From contig NC_083560.1 of NCBI RefSeq assembly GCF_019925205.1, forward strand, positions 149,440,526 through 149,504,525: a stretch of 64,000 nt of DNA. The letters are read 5' to 3'. The position numbers and the translations under genes were made by a program. This document shows, piece after piece, positions 11,854 through 22,815 of the stretch. The first letter of the stretch is position 1. Each line of letters starts with the position of its first letter. The notes below the pieces were generated by a model. The model had not been told where the DNA came from. It did no database searches and saw only the letters and a program-made list of their open reading frames with translations. This DNA comes from Metopolophium dirhodum. Its lineage: Eukaryota > Arthropoda > Insecta > Hemiptera > Aphididae.

Positions 11854-12125
11854 AAATAAAACTAGAGTCGAATTTGTACACCTATATGTATTATTAACGT
11901 AAATTATGGTGAATACGGGGGTGTGGGGGGCGTAGCCCCCGCGGGTCTGTGTTGTCTTGGTACTTTTAGCCCCCCCAAAATATAAGCTCTAGTTGCGCCT
12001 ATGGTTCCAATATGGTGTATTGTTATATAATGTATTATATGTTTGAGGTTCTTGTGTACGCCATTGTTGATTGTTAAGTTTGTTTTGATTTTGTTTATTG
12101 TTGAGTGTGTGTTAATTGTTTTGTT

Positions 12126-13102
12126 CTATGTTATTTTGGTGTTGTTTATAAGTTGGCCACACATCATTTTTAAGTTATTTAATTCTTCACGTAATTTATC
12201 TAATTCATTTTCTTTTGTAGTTTTATTTGTGTTAATTTGTTGGAGTTTAGATTTTATTATTTCTGTTTCGAAATCAAGTGAAGTTTTAGGAGTGTCACCT
12301 GTTATCATAAATTCGACCATTTCATATTTCCGCACGTTACTTTTTAATTCTGTTAAATTTTCATTTCCCATTATTCCTATGTATCGTGCTATGGAGGGTT
12401 TTAAGCCTTTCATTATACTGCGGACCATTTCCTCTTGTGACATTTTACTATCAATGCGCCTACATAATGATTCAGCATCGTTAATGTAAGATACCGTGTG
12501 TTCGTCTGGGAGCTGTTTACGTTTTTCTAACATTAGTCGGAGCATATCGGTCTGTGCTATTGGTTCGAATTCTAGCCTAAATTTTTTTTCTAGATCAGCC
12601 CATTTTAGGTCTTCACCACTATCTATTATGTTATCATAAAAAGTAAGGGCAGAACCTTCCAAAAATACAGGGATATATTGAGTTTTTTCGGCTTCAGTCC
12701 AACCATTTATGATGGCAGCTCTTTCATATTTTTTTAGAAAAGTGTCAATATTTTCAGAAATCGAACCTGTGAAATTGCTTGGTTTGAAATATGGTTTTTT
12801 ATTGTCAGGCATGTTGTGTTTTATTATATTATCGTTAGATTTGTCAATTGGTTCCGAGATAAATGTTATATTAGTTATTTGTGTATCGAAATCGTCTGAA
12901 ATGGCTTCCCCCTTTAAATATTTTTGTAGTCTAGCTTTTAGTTCTGGAACCAAACCAGTTGTTATTTTATTAGGTGTCTTCTAGATAATTCAATAATTAA
13001 TTTTTCTTTATTACATTTATTTATCCAACTTGTTGAGATAGCGGTAAAATCGATATCTGGGAATTTAAAATTATCCTGGTGGGTTTGGTCGGATTTTTGC
13101 AT
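12126..13102 (-). pseudogene. Ty3-like Gag, capsid part, frameshifted
   Basis: An ATG at 13102 starts MQKSDQTHQDNFKFPDIDF, a typical Ty3-type gag N-terminus. A frameshift near 12975 moves into the main frame, which continues VPELKARLQKYL and the retrotransposon gag domain: FTGSISENIDTFLKKYER, WTEAEKTQYIPVFLEGSAL, FRLEFEPIAQ and VSYINDAESLCRRID. A C-terminal coiled-coil-like segment ends at 12126; the N/Q-rich linker resumes in another frame with a further TAA near 12085. Gag forms the particle shell. With at least two frame breaks this copy is not functional. Confidence 0.85.
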
Positions 13103-13109
13103 ATGTGAG

Positions 13110-13976
13110 ATTTATTATTAAATATATTAGAAGAATAATATAAAAATACAAAAATTTTATTTATGGAGAGTTTTTTTCTAGATTTTTTTGTTAATTGAAA
13201 GGTTGATGAAAAGCCAATTGGATTTTATTTAATATACTGATATAAAAATGTGATCAATAGTTATTTGTATTAGTGTTGATTGATTATGATTTGTTTTCTT
13301 ATGATGAATTATATCTGTATATATATTATATATACTAAATAATTATGTTATTTTTGTTAATTTCTTTTAAGGCTAAATTAATAAAATCTCGTAGTAAGTG
13401 TTTGTATGATAATGCATGTATAATATATAATTATAATGTTTTTGATTTGATAAAGTAATTGTGAATTGTTATAAAACTATATATTCGAGCTAGGTATACT
13501 TTTTTATTTAGTGATTAAATTAGTTAATTAGACTATTCATAAAATAATTGATTTTTTTAGTTGATTTTGTGAATAATATATCAGTCTATTAAATAATTAA
13601 AAAAAAAAAAGGAAATTTAGTTTGTTTTTTTTTTTATTATAATAAAATAACGACACCTAATGTATATTGTGTATAGTATTATATTATGTAAAATAAAAAA
13701 AAAATAACATATATTTTTTCGTTTTAAATATATATTTTTTATTGAATTTTAATTTTAAGTTATTAAATAATTGAATTTTGTTTTATCTAAAATAAATGAG
13801 TCTTACTTTTTATAAATAAATTAAAATAGGTATTTACTCTAAAAATTGAATAAAATAAATTATTATTATTATACTATATTATATTATAAATAAAATATTA
13901 CTTTAAATTTAATATAATAATCTTATGAATGTATTTATTTATTTCTTTTTTTGGTAGATTATATTATTATGTTTTA
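13110..13976. other. Very AT-rich non-coding stretch
   Basis: No ORF or exon is supportable. Composition is extremely AT-rich with long A/T runs. It should include the leader or LTR of the gag element and the lost junction with the Harbinger element, but I could not find a repeated LTR or terminal repeat. Confidence 0.45.
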
Positions 13977-14544
13977 AGAAGAAATAGGAGCAACTGCGGA
14001 ACCAACAATAGGTAATACCGATACTATATCATCTGATATTGTATCTCCCAATACCAGTGGTAAACAACAGGGTACAAAACAACGACGCTCGGTCAAAACA
14101 AAAAAGGTTGATGAAGATGAAGATTCTCAGCTTATCAAAGAGTCTTTTGAAATTTTAAAATCGTCTGTTGACGTAATGAGTAACCCATATAACAGTTATG
14201 GACAGTACATTGGTTGCATACTGGTTAAAAGGGCATTTTCAAATATTTTGTTCAATGCCGATATGGGGATGTTGTCATACACCAATACGGAGCCACAGTA
14301 CTTTATGCCCGATGCACCCCCTCAACGATATGGAAGCTCAAGCTCGGCAGAATATAGTATATCACATGGGTCACCCTGGACCACAAGTACACAGCACTCC
14401 GTGTATGACTCAAACCTTGGGTCCTCCCAAACTCCGACTCCATCCTCGCAACCAACTGTTTCCCAGTTGCTTCCATCAACAACTGATGAAACACCGCAAG
14501 ACCAGAACAACCCAGAAACGAGCAATTTATTATTTAAAATGTAA
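13977..14544 (+). CDS. PIF/Harbinger accessory ORF (MADF/BESS-type), 3' exon only
   Basis: The frame is open from just after a TAA (13974-13976) to 14544; the visible ATG at 14176 is internal. It begins acidic and basic (QRRSVKTKKVDEDEDSQL), then has NPYNSYGQYIGCILVKR and NILFNADMGM, which resemble the BESS-like region of Myb/MADF proteins encoded beside Harbinger transposases. The C-terminus is Ser/Thr/Pro/Gln-rich. In this superfamily the second protein helps the transposase bind DNA and enter the nucleus. The MADF part would be in upstream exons, which are not visible. It is oriented toward the HARBI1-like ORF, as in two-gene Harbinger elements. Several shadow frames overlap it. Confidence 0.55.
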
Positions 14545-14805
14545 TTATTAAAATTTTAAAATATAATTTTACATTTTTTTTTTTATTAACTATAAAGTTA
14601 TATGAAATTTGAAAACATAATTTTACATTTTTTTTTTCATTAACTATTAAGTTATATGAAGTTAGTTTTTTTTTTTTGAACACTACCCAGAAAGAGGCAA
14701 TTTATTATTTAAGATGTAATTATTAAAATTTGAAAACATAATTTTACATTTTTTTTTTTATTGACTATTAAGTTACATAAAGTTAATTTATTTTTTTGAA
14801 CACTT
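14511..14805. repeat. Degenerate tandem duplication at the 3' end of the MADF/BESS-type ORF
   Basis: CCCAGAAACGAGCAATTTAT at 14511 recurs as CCCAGAAAGAGGCAATTTAT at about 14686. An ATAATTTTACATTTTTTTTT block recurs three times between them. The second copy reproduces the last codons of the ORF, so the gene's 3' end was locally duplicated. Confidence 0.7.
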
Positions 14806-14849
14806 TAATTTTAAAATAAAGAAATAATTAAATATGTAAACATACATAC

Positions 14850-15220
14850 CTTAATATATTCTTGAAGTGACTCATTTATTGCATCACATACTTCTGGAAT
14901 TATTCCAGATATTGTACTCTTTGAAATCCTGAATAGATATTGCAGACTTGTAAATGAATCACCTGTGGCAAGGAATCTCATTGTGAGAGCCAAACTTTCT
15001 CTTGCAGTTATTGCTTCTCTCATGTTAGTATCCATTCTTGTGATTTTTGGACAGACCAGTGAAGCAAGATATTTGAAATCCTCCAATGTCATACGAGTAA
15101 AATTTTTAATTATGTTATCAACAAGTTCGACTTGCATATCTTTCATAAGTCGATTGCCATACTGCAACCGTTGATGAAACAAATTTCTGCACCACCAACG
15201 TCGTTAACTTTGCATTTTTT
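14850..15220 (-). pseudogene. PIF/Harbinger (HARBI1-like) transposase, N-terminal exon
   Basis: The exon reads RWWCRNLFHQRLQYGNRLM, then FTRMTLEDFKYLASLVCPKI, TARESLALTMRFLATGDSFT, LQYLFRISKSTISGIIPEV and LQEYIK. These are the N-terminal helix-turn-helix region and the start of the DDE_Tnp_4 domain of HARBI1-type transposases. It ends at a good donor (AAG|GTATG, 14850). Downstream exons with the DDE residues are not found; the MADF/BESS-type ORF occupies that position instead. Upstream is a lysine-coding A-rich run (15200-15240) with a frame break. It is treated as a fragment. Confidence 0.75.
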
Positions 15221-15284
15221 CTTTTTTTTTCTTTTTTTTTTAAACTTGCATTGCAATAATAGCAAACCACGCAGCTGCAACTGG

Positions 15285-15458
15285 AGGTACTGGCGCCATC
15301 GTTGCCTCACATAAACTGATGGCTCACCCTGAATCACCTAGCTTCGCGCATCTGATACGCATCGTGTAAATAGTTAAAAGAATCAACATCCTCGCGAGGC
15401 AGCCTCGTAAATCTTGCCTCACGCATCAGATTCGCGTCGTGTAAACCCGGCTTTAGAT
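15285..15458. repeat. Harbinger-like terminal/subterminal repeats
   Basis: Two degenerate copies of a motif lie head to tail: CGCGCATCTGATACGCATCG (15337 region) and CACGCATCAGATTCGCGTCG (15420 region), each followed by TGTAAA. The outer one abuts AAACCCGGCTTTAG. On the minus strand the end reads AAGCCGGGTTTACACGACGC, which looks like a Harbinger/MITE terminus. It is fused in frame to the hAT-2 transposase, ending that protein early. Confidence 0.55.
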
Positions 15459-17864
15459 ACTCTTCTATGTTTAACATTAGGTATTGGTATCTGATATGCA
15501 TTACATACATCGAGAACTTTATCACACAGTCTACAATATTCATCTTCATCACTTCTTAGACTTATTAAAGTGTTCTTTAATGCTTGAACAATTTTTACAG
15601 CAGATAACAAATTTAAATCACGAGTCTGTAATTTAGCTCTCACTATTTGAATTTGAGCCAAAAGAGGTTTCATCACATATAACGCAAAAATAAAGTTATA
15701 ACTTTTCATTTGGTATATTATTCCATTTGCTTTTAGTCTGACATCAGATTGTGTTGTTGTTTTAGAAATTTCTATAAGACATTGTAACAGAGAATTATAA
15801 TTTTTTTCTATTGCTGAAACTGCTTCAGATCGACAAGTCCATCTTGTAGTTGACAGAGACTTAAGCGTTTTCAATTTAATATTTGTTTCTTGGACAATAC
15901 GTTCCAAAACAGCATGTCTACTAGGACTTCCTTCTATGAAGCTAAATATTAATTGGACACACCCAAAAAAATCAAATATCACACGGTTTTTAATACTCAA
16001 ACAATCGACCAATACCAAATTCAAACAATGTCCATAACAGTGAACATATGAGATGTTTGGGTTAAGTTCTTTAACTTTTGCTTGTACGCCCTTAAATTTC
16101 CCTGACATTGCAGATGCTCCGTCAAAACAAACTGCTATCACTGACTTCCATTCAATGTTTAAATTAGATATTTGGATAGATAAGCTATTGAATATAGCTT
16201 CAGAAGTAACAGAAAGTAGACGTTGGAGACCAATGAAATGCTTTATTGGTTGGCACTTTTCTTCATCAAAGTACCTTATTATCACTGACATTTGTTCATG
16301 ATGCCCTACATCTGAAGTCTCATCAGTCATGTTAGATACTGTCCGATTTTTTATTTTTGATTGAATTGTACGTTTCATAACATTATTTATGCATATTAAT
16401 AAGTCATTTTGTATACGGTTGCTTAAATATTTTGCATTGAGGGCACCCTTCTCTAAATGATTTGCTAATACATTATCATACTTTTTTAAAACATCTATAA
16501 AATCCAGGAATAATCCTTTAGAAACAGAAGACATATTCTCATGATGACCTCTAAAAGGTTTCCCACTTTTTGCCAAACAAAGTGTTACATCAATCAATCG
16601 CTGCATTATACTTCGATTATGTTGTCGTTGTTTTTCTCTTTGACTAATTAATAATGTCTTACAATCATCAAGAACAATGTTAATAGATTTACCATTTAAA
16701 AAATCACTATGTGCTTTTACATTATGAATATGATTTTTTGTGTTTTGATGCATTTTAAATTTTGATGTAGCATTATTCCAATTTTTAAATCCTACTTGAG
16801 TAAATGCTAAGTCAGTATATCCCGCATTAAGTCCTGAAGATGCCACGAACACACGGCATGGAAAGCAAAATGCACGGTCAAGTTTGGGACTATATTCCAA
16901 CCAATATACCTAACCTAACCAACTTAAATACCAGGACTTATTAAAACTTCTTAAAGTGTTTCCAAAGGATAAACTTCTAATATAGGACAGAAGGGTCCTT
17001 TCATTATTCTTTCTTTTTTTTCAAGCTGATACTTGGGTAATGCATTCACTGGATCACATGGGTCACATATTTTATCTGATAATACATAAACAATTCTATA
17101 GTAATAAAAATCTAAAATTTACTTTTATGTACACAAATTTAATAAAATAATATTTGATAATAGTTACCTGAAGTCAAGGAATTAATTTCACTGTCATTAG
17201 TATCACTAATAGAACTGGAAGGCAGATTTTTTCCATTTACATCTATAAAATGAAAAAATGGCAAAAATAATAAAATCATTTTTAACTATAGTAAATACAT
17301 TTTTTTAATTTGTACCAAGTAACATTGTTAATTTATTTGTAGAATTTAAGGCATTGGTTATAACATTTGATTTATTATAAAATAATGATTTCTAGTGCAA
17401 ATACATAAATAAAAGTAAGTAGATATTTTAGTTTTTAAATTTAAATTTCTAACCCTGATGATAGTTCAAATACAATAATTTAGAAACAAATTTATTATCA
17501 TTAATTTCCAAAATTTTCATTTTTATACTAAATCTAAATAAATATTTAATAATACATGAACAATTCTATGAAAATAAAAATCTAAAATTTACTTTTATGT
17601 ATAAAAATCTAATAAAATAATATTTTATAATAGTTACCTGTAGTCAAGGAATTAATTTCAGTGTCATTAGTATCACTAATAGAACTGGAAGGCAGATTTT
17701 TTTCATTTACATCTAAAATGAAAAAAATGGTAATAAAAATAACTGTGTAGGCAACCTATTGCAATTAACAGCATAACATCATATAACTTACCAGTTTTTA
17801 TTTGTTTTGGTGATGAATGCTTAAAAAAGTTATACAAGGTTGTTGACATTATTTTTCGTGACAT
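15453..17864 (-). pseudogene. hAT transposase (ZMYM/TTF-type), C-terminally truncated
   Basis: Exon 1 starts at an ATG at 17864 (MSRKIMSTTLYNFFKHSSPK). Short exons follow at 17713-17638 and 17243-17168 (near copies), then the main exon from about 17070 leftward. The main exon has CPILEVYP, the TTF finger WLEYSPKLDRAFCFPCRVF, MTDETSDVGHHEQMSVI (first catalytic Asp), VCFDGASAMSGKFKGVQ (second Asp), YVHCYGHCLNLVLVDCL and STTRWTCRSEAV. Frame breaks occur around 16905-16960, just before the finger. The protein ends in PNVKHRRVSKAG, where the Harbinger-like repeat begins, so the third catalytic residue and dimerisation region are absent. Confidence 0.85.
17081..17715 (-). repeat. 470-bp tandem duplication containing an exon
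   Basis: The segment from AATACATAAACAATTCTATA (17081) is repeated from 17551 with the same order: intron, TAATAGTTACCTG splice donor side, and the exon with AGGAATTAATTTCA..GTCATTAGTATCACT. The two exons (17168-17243 and 17638-17713) encode almost the same Ser/Asp-rich segment with NLPSSSISDTNDSEIN-type sequence. The period is about 470 bp. Confidence 0.85.
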
Positions 17865-18396
17865 TTTAAATTTTATATCACGTAACTATAGTTAAATACT
17901 TAAATATACTGTTTACCTACTAAACTTCTTTATAATTAATATATTAAACACGCGAGTACACTACCCACCATAAAATAATTATTTTGCACTACGACTACGC
18001 TGACAGGGATTCTTACAGTAAACAACAACAGTCACTAATGTGTTCTATTATCAGTTATCACAATTAATAATAGTTATAAATAACTTTTGGTGTAGCCACT
18101 TTTACGATACCTAACTATCGACAATCGAGCCGCGATAACAGAAAACGATTTTAACCGTGTATCGTACATACCAGCCTGCTGCACTTACATGTGACCGCGG
18201 GCTTGAAAAAATTATAAATTTAAAAAATATTATTTATCTATCAATCTATTTCTAAAATGAACTCGCTGGGGGTGCAGTTGCATACCCTGTACCCCCCGTG
18301 TGCACGTCTATGATCTTATATGTGCGTTTCAAATAAAATTGTTTTAGTGCCATATGTTTTACTTTTATTTTAATAATACTAAATAATCAATTTAAA

Positions 18397-19266
18397 ATGC
18401 AACTAACCTTTGTTAAATGCCAGGAAAAATTAAAACATAATGAAGATATACTTGAATGTTCAATATGTTAAGATATAACTCACTTTTATTTCGTTGGATA
18501 TTCTGAGCAAAACTTTAAGAAAATGTCGAACAATACAAAAAATAGATTCACCTGTACAAACTGCAAAACTATTACATGCAAGTCTCCAAAATCAAACGCT
18601 GCTGAAATAAATTTTGGTTCTTCAATGGAAAAAAACATTGAAGAACTTATGAAGTCGGTATCGTTTATGAGCGCACAGTTTGATAATATTAGTAACAAAC
18701 TTGATAATGTAATCATTGAAATAAAAAATATTAAAATTGAAAACGAGAAAATAGTAATAGAGAATAAACGTCTATCGGAAGAAGTTGATATCTTAAAATC
18801 AAAAATTGATGAAATAGAACAGTACAACTTAGGAATATCAGTGGATATTACTGGTATACCGAAAACTCAAAGTGAAAACTGTAAACAAATTGTTGAAGAA
18901 ATTGGTAAGAAAACAAATACTGAAATTGATGTTATTGAAGCCTATAGAATAAACACGTCTATATCTAAACGCAGTTTAATTGTAGCAAAGTTAGCTAAAC
19001 TTGAAATGAAAAAAAATTTAATTCGCAACGTGAAGTCCAATAAACTAACAACTCAAAAAATGAGTAATGAGTGGCACAAAGAAAATATTTATGCGAATGA
19101 GAGACTCACGAAACTCAGAATAACACTTTTTTATCAAACGAAAGTAGCTGCTACAACAAAAGAATACAAATTTGTCTGGGTGTCCAATGGAGATATTCTT
19201 GTGAGAAAAAATGAAAACTCAAAAATCGTAAAAATCAAGTCATCTCAAGACATCAATAATTTGTAG
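18397..19266 (+). pseudogene. LINE ORF1: PHD-like finger, coiled coil, FP-like domain
   Basis: The ATG at 18397 is preferred because its frame supplies the first half of a cysteine-rich finger (LECSIC..THFYF) that is completed by FTCTNCKTITC. One TAA (18469-18471) interrupts it. Residues after the finger form a clear coiled coil (IEIKNIKIENEKIVIENKRL, SEEVDILKSKIDEIEQ), then a region like the baculovirus FP/L1-type ORF1 fold (VDITGIPKTQSENCKQIVEE, IYANERLTKLRITLFYQTK). Proteins of this type bind the LINE RNA. Apart from the one stop the reading frame is open to 19266. Confidence 0.78.
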
Positions 19267-19325
19267 TTAGTACACATATAATTTTAGTAGGTACCGTTAC
19301 AAATGAAATATATAATTTAAACTAA

Positions 19326-21823
19326 ATGAATATGAATCTACCAAATATTGATCAAATATTAAAATTAAATAATATTAAATCAAATTATGTAGATTCCATA
19401 GGTATCATCACATTACTTGATGATACTTTCTCAATTTTTCAAATCAATATTAGTAGTATTAGTGTTCATTTTAATGATCTGACTATTTTATTAAGTTCTG
19501 TGAAAAATTATTTTAATATTATTGTACTGTGCGAAACATGACTTTTATATGATTATGAATTTAAATTAAATGGTTACAAAACTATAAATTCGTTAGGAAC
19601 CTTAAATAAGAGTGATGGTGTTACTGTCTTAATTAGAGAATCAATAAATATATTAAAAATTGAAAAACAGGTCTTATTAAATTGTAATTCAATACAACTC
19701 ATATTTAAAATTAATGAATTAATATTTTCACTAATATGCATATATAGATCGCCAAATGATAACTTGGAATCTTTTCTTACAGGCATAGACCTTTTTTTAT
19801 CACGAATAAATAAACAACATATAAGTATTATTAGTGGAGATATCAATATTAATATAATGGAAAATACAAATATTAGTAATGATTATTTAAATATTATGAC
19901 GATAAATGAATTTTTACCTTGTATAAATAATTTTACTAGAGTGACTAATCACTCGAAAACTTGCATTGATCATATTTTCATTAATAACATAGATTCTAAT
20001 AAAATCAATTCATATATTTTAAGGTGCGATATAACAGATCACTATGCTACAATTTTGACATTATCCAATATTAATAACAACGAAAGTTACAATCATAATA
20101 ACAATTTTTCAAATAAAATAGACTTTAATCATCTAAATTTATTAATTCAAACTGAAGATTGGTATGCTCATTTGAACAGTGACAAAGTAGATATTATGGT
20201 TGAAGTTTTCAATACTAAAATGAATGAATTCATAAAATACTCATCTATATCTAAAAATAATAATTACAAATCAAATAAAATGCGCAAATTAAAAGAATGG
20301 ATTACAACTGGTATCGTTATCTCTATTAGAAATAGAGAAAAATTATCTGCTAAAATAAGATCCAGGCCTTTTGATATTAAATTAAAGCAATACTATAAAT
20401 TATATAGAAATATATTAAATAAAATTGTACGAAAATCTAAACAACTATTTTATCAAAAGAAATTAAAACACGCTCGGTCTGATTCTAAATTAGTTTGGAA
20501 TATAATAAATGAGGTCATTGGAAAACCGAGTCAGATTAAGAATAATATCAACATGATAAGGAATAAAGGTGGTATTACTATAAACCAAACAACTGAGATA
20601 TGTAATGAATTAAATTACTTTTTTGTTAATGTAGGAAAAATTTAGAAGTAGAACAACTAAATCAATATAAATTATTTACTAATGAGAATAACAATATTAT
20701 TAATGATAGTATATTTTTAAAACCTATTGATAAAGGCGAAATTAATAAACTCCTTACTAAAATTAAAAATAATAATTCATATTTTGAAAATGATCTAACG
20801 AATTATATACTCAAAAATGTTTCAAATTCTATTTCTTTTCCCTTATCAATTATCTTCAATAAATCTTTAACAACTGGTATCTACTCTAAAACATTTAAAA
20901 AATGCCTTTATTCAAATCTGGTGATAAATTATTATGCAATAACTACCGACCAATCTCACTATCTTTAACCTTATCAAAAGTCCTTGAGAAATGTATTAAA
21001 TTTAGAGTAGTTGACTTCTTAGAAGAAAAATCTTTTTTTTTCAAAATCACAATTTCGTTTTAGATCTGGTTTATCAACTAATGATGCTCTGTATAAATTT
21101 GACAATTTTGTTAAAGGTAACTTCGATAAAAGCAATAAAGTTATGGGTATTTTTTGGATGTGCAAAAAGCCTTTGATTGTGTAAACCATGAACTACTACT
21201 AAAGAAATTAGAAAATTCTGGAATACGTGGAGTAGCAAATAATCTATTAAAATCTTTTCCGAGTGGTAGGACTCAAAGAGTTAAATGTTATGAATATTCT
21301 AATGAAGATCTAAATGTGACTTGTGGTGTACCTCAAGGCACTGTTCTAGGTCCCTTATTATTTATCATATTTATTAATAATCTACTAAAACTGAAAATTA
21401 ATCATAATACAGAATTATTAAGCTTCGCTGATGATACAGCTATTTTGCTATCGAACTGATAATAAACTATACAATGAAGCAAACAACATATTAAATACTG
21501 TTTATGCTTGGTTCTGTAAAAATAAATTAAAATTAAATCTTATGAAATCAAAATATATTTGTTTTATACAGCAACCGACAAATACATTAATACAATATAA
21601 ACTAATAGTACATTCTTTAAAATGTAATAAAACGATAAAGTTACAGTACGATACAGTTTGTGATCCTAAATGTATTATACTAGAAAAAGTACAGGAAATA
21701 AAATATTTAGGGATTATTATTGATTATAGATTTAAATGGGAAAGTCATATAAATTATTTAAATAACATGCTACGTAAATTCTTCTATTTCTTCAAAGATG
21801 CAAGATATGTATTTAATAAATAC
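19326..21823 (+). pseudogene. LINE ORF2: APE endonuclease and reverse transcriptase, 5' and central part
   Basis: The endonuclease half runs 19326-20645 in one frame, with a TGA at 19539 replacing what is normally Trp in the CETWL-type motif. Family motifs include YRSPNDNLESFL, ISIISGDININIM, TCIDHIFIN and ITDHYATILTL. The reverse transcriptase half is broken by frameshifts near 20640, 20900, 21035, 21150 and 21455. Its motifs are still visible: NNYRPISLSL, FDCVNHELLLKKLENSGIRG, GVPQGTVLGPLLF and FADDTAIL (catalytic Asp pair kept). Such enzymes nick the target and reverse-transcribe the element RNA there. It stops at 21823, where the BEL/Pao LTR starts. Confidence 0.88.
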
Positions 21824-22058
21824 TGTCACGTAGGCTTATTATATATTATTGCTATCTATGCACTTTAATGAGTACCTGGTCGTTATCAGTGTATTTTTGT
21901 CTTATTATTAATGTTAATTGTCGCTAGATCGGTGTCTCCCTCTTGCACTGCTGTTAGTCGGACGTGAGCACTGTGTCTAGCATAATATCGTGTAAAAATA
22001 AAAATAAAATTTACAGTCCACTAAAGAAAATGCGTTAAATTTATTAACCAGCGTAACA
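21824..22058 (+). repeat. BEL/Pao 5' LTR
   Basis: 235 bp, TG..CA ends (TGTCACGTAGG to AGCGTAACA). It contains a moderately GC-rich centre (GATCGGTGTCTCCCTCTTGC, TCGGACGTGAGCACTGTG) that probably includes the transcription start, and an AAAAATAAAAATAAAA stretch that could serve as the poly(A) signal region. No classical TATA box stands out. Confidence 0.95.
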
Positions 22059-22494
22059 TTTGGTCCATCGGCCGGATCGCAAGAGTGTCGTGTATTATCT
22101 CATGTCGATTTCAAACGGGTTATCGTGTCAGTGAAATTCAAAAAGAGGTTCGTGTTGAAAATTCACATCGCGGGATGAGCTAACGAATAAAAATCAAGGT
22201 AAGAGAGTCATTCCTATCGTATAAAAATTATCATAGTTCCCTTATTCCTTAAACTACAAAATAGACACGTATTCAAGGGTTAGGTAGCGTTAGCAATTCG
22301 TAGTTAGTAAAATTAATTATTTATAAATAATAAAAACTAACAGAGTCCGCCCATAGCAGACAGGTACAAAGTACAACTCGTAGCAACAATCATATAGATT
22401 ATATAATTATTGGATATTCCATTATTCAATAATTTTAAATAGGGTCGATACACTGAACGGTTGGCAATTATACCTATATACAAGAGCATTAAAT
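22059..22494 (+). promoter_or_regulatory. BEL/Pao leader with putative primer-binding site
   Basis: Immediately inside the LTR is TTTGGTCCATCGGCCGGATC. The TGG two bases in is where a tRNA 3' CCA would pair, so this is the likely primer-binding site. The tRNA identity cannot be fixed from sequence alone. The remaining ~415 bases up to the ATG at 22495 hold no ORF of note and presumably include the packaging region. Confidence 0.6.
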
Positions 22495-22815
22495 ATGGCT
22501 GAAAACATATCAGCACTGATAGCGCGAAGAGGCCAATTAAAGGCAGCGATAACTAGATTCTCAACTTATATACAATCAGAAGGACGAGAAGTCGTACAGA
22601 TTGAGATTCGTAAAGCAAAAATAGAAGAGAACTGGTACGAATTTGAAAAGGTACAATCGGCAATAGAGGACAACGACGAAGAAATACGAAATACAAGTGA
22701 ACATTATCCCTACCGAATAGAATTTGAAAACTTGTACTTTAAGGTCATGTCAGAAGCCGAGATATGTATAAGAGTGTCAAAAAGGGAAAATTCGAAGGTC
22801 GAAACAAAAATTTGA
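22495..22815 (+). CDS. BEL/Pao gag N-terminal frame
   Basis: The ATG at 22495 opens MAENISALIARRGQLKAAIT, a helical N-terminus typical of BEL gag, running 107 codons to a TGA at 22813-22815. The main polyprotein frame overlaps it from 22764, one base back. The two pieces together would make the usual full-length BEL gag, so either a -1 frameshift operates in the overlap (A-rich runs TCAAAAAGGG and ACAAAAATTT lie there) or one indel has broken the gene. Confidence 0.8.
   Translation: MAENISALIARRGQLKAAITRFSTYIQSEGREVVQIEIRKAKIEENWYEFEKVQSAIEDNDEEIRNTSEHYPYRIEFENLYFKVMSEAEICIRVSKRENSKVETKI

Larger units (their letters stand above)
6719..12003 (+). mobile_element. hAT transposon (hAT-1) with 8-bp TSD
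   Basis: The 5.3-kb element is bounded by inverted CATAGGCGCAACTAG (6719) and its complement ending at 12003. It is flanked by identical 8-bp copies of GTTCCAAT at 6711-6718 and 12004-12011. GC-rich runs (GGGGGGGCTAAGCCCCCC, GGGGGGCGTAGCCCCC) sit just inside each end, as is usual for aphid hATs. It carries one multi-exon transposase gene and, upstream of it, a 1.4-kb repeat also present at 56.8-58.2 kb. The stretch 6760-7220 has no gene. Confidence 0.93.
5479..13102 (-). mobile_element. Ty3/gypsy-like retroelement (gag + protease-macro), interrupted by a hAT
   Basis: Reading down the minus strand there is a gag capsid ORF (13102-12126), an N/Q-rich linker interrupted at 12004-6718 by a complete hAT, zinc knuckles (to 6453), and an ORF with a retropepsin and a macro domain (6438-5479). 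No reverse transcriptase, integrase or LTR can be recognised: the sequence passes from the macro domain directly into the 31-bp satellite. It is therefore either 3'-truncated or a gag-protease gene separated from its pol. Frameshifts and stops in gag show decay. Confidence 0.75.
15453..18312 (-). mobile_element. hAT-2, truncated at its 3' end
   Basis: The right end (5' end of the element) reads, on the minus strand, CATAGACGTGCACACGGGGG (ending at 18312), closely like the hAT-5 terminus. The transposase runs leftward and stops being hAT-like at about 15453, where Harbinger-like sequence begins. The C-terminal dimerisation domain and the other terminus are missing. Non-coding parts are 17865-18260 (promoter side, no recognised motif) and the introns. 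Confidence 0.75.

Noticed and set aside
12043..12984. Plus-strand ORFs opposite gag
   Set aside because: Shadow frames of the minus-strand gag; no domain, low complexity.
14198..14551. Alternative plus-strand frame and two minus-strand frames over the MADF/BESS-type ORF
   Set aside because: The frame with the BESS-like motif extends furthest upstream without a stop; the others have no recognisable motif.
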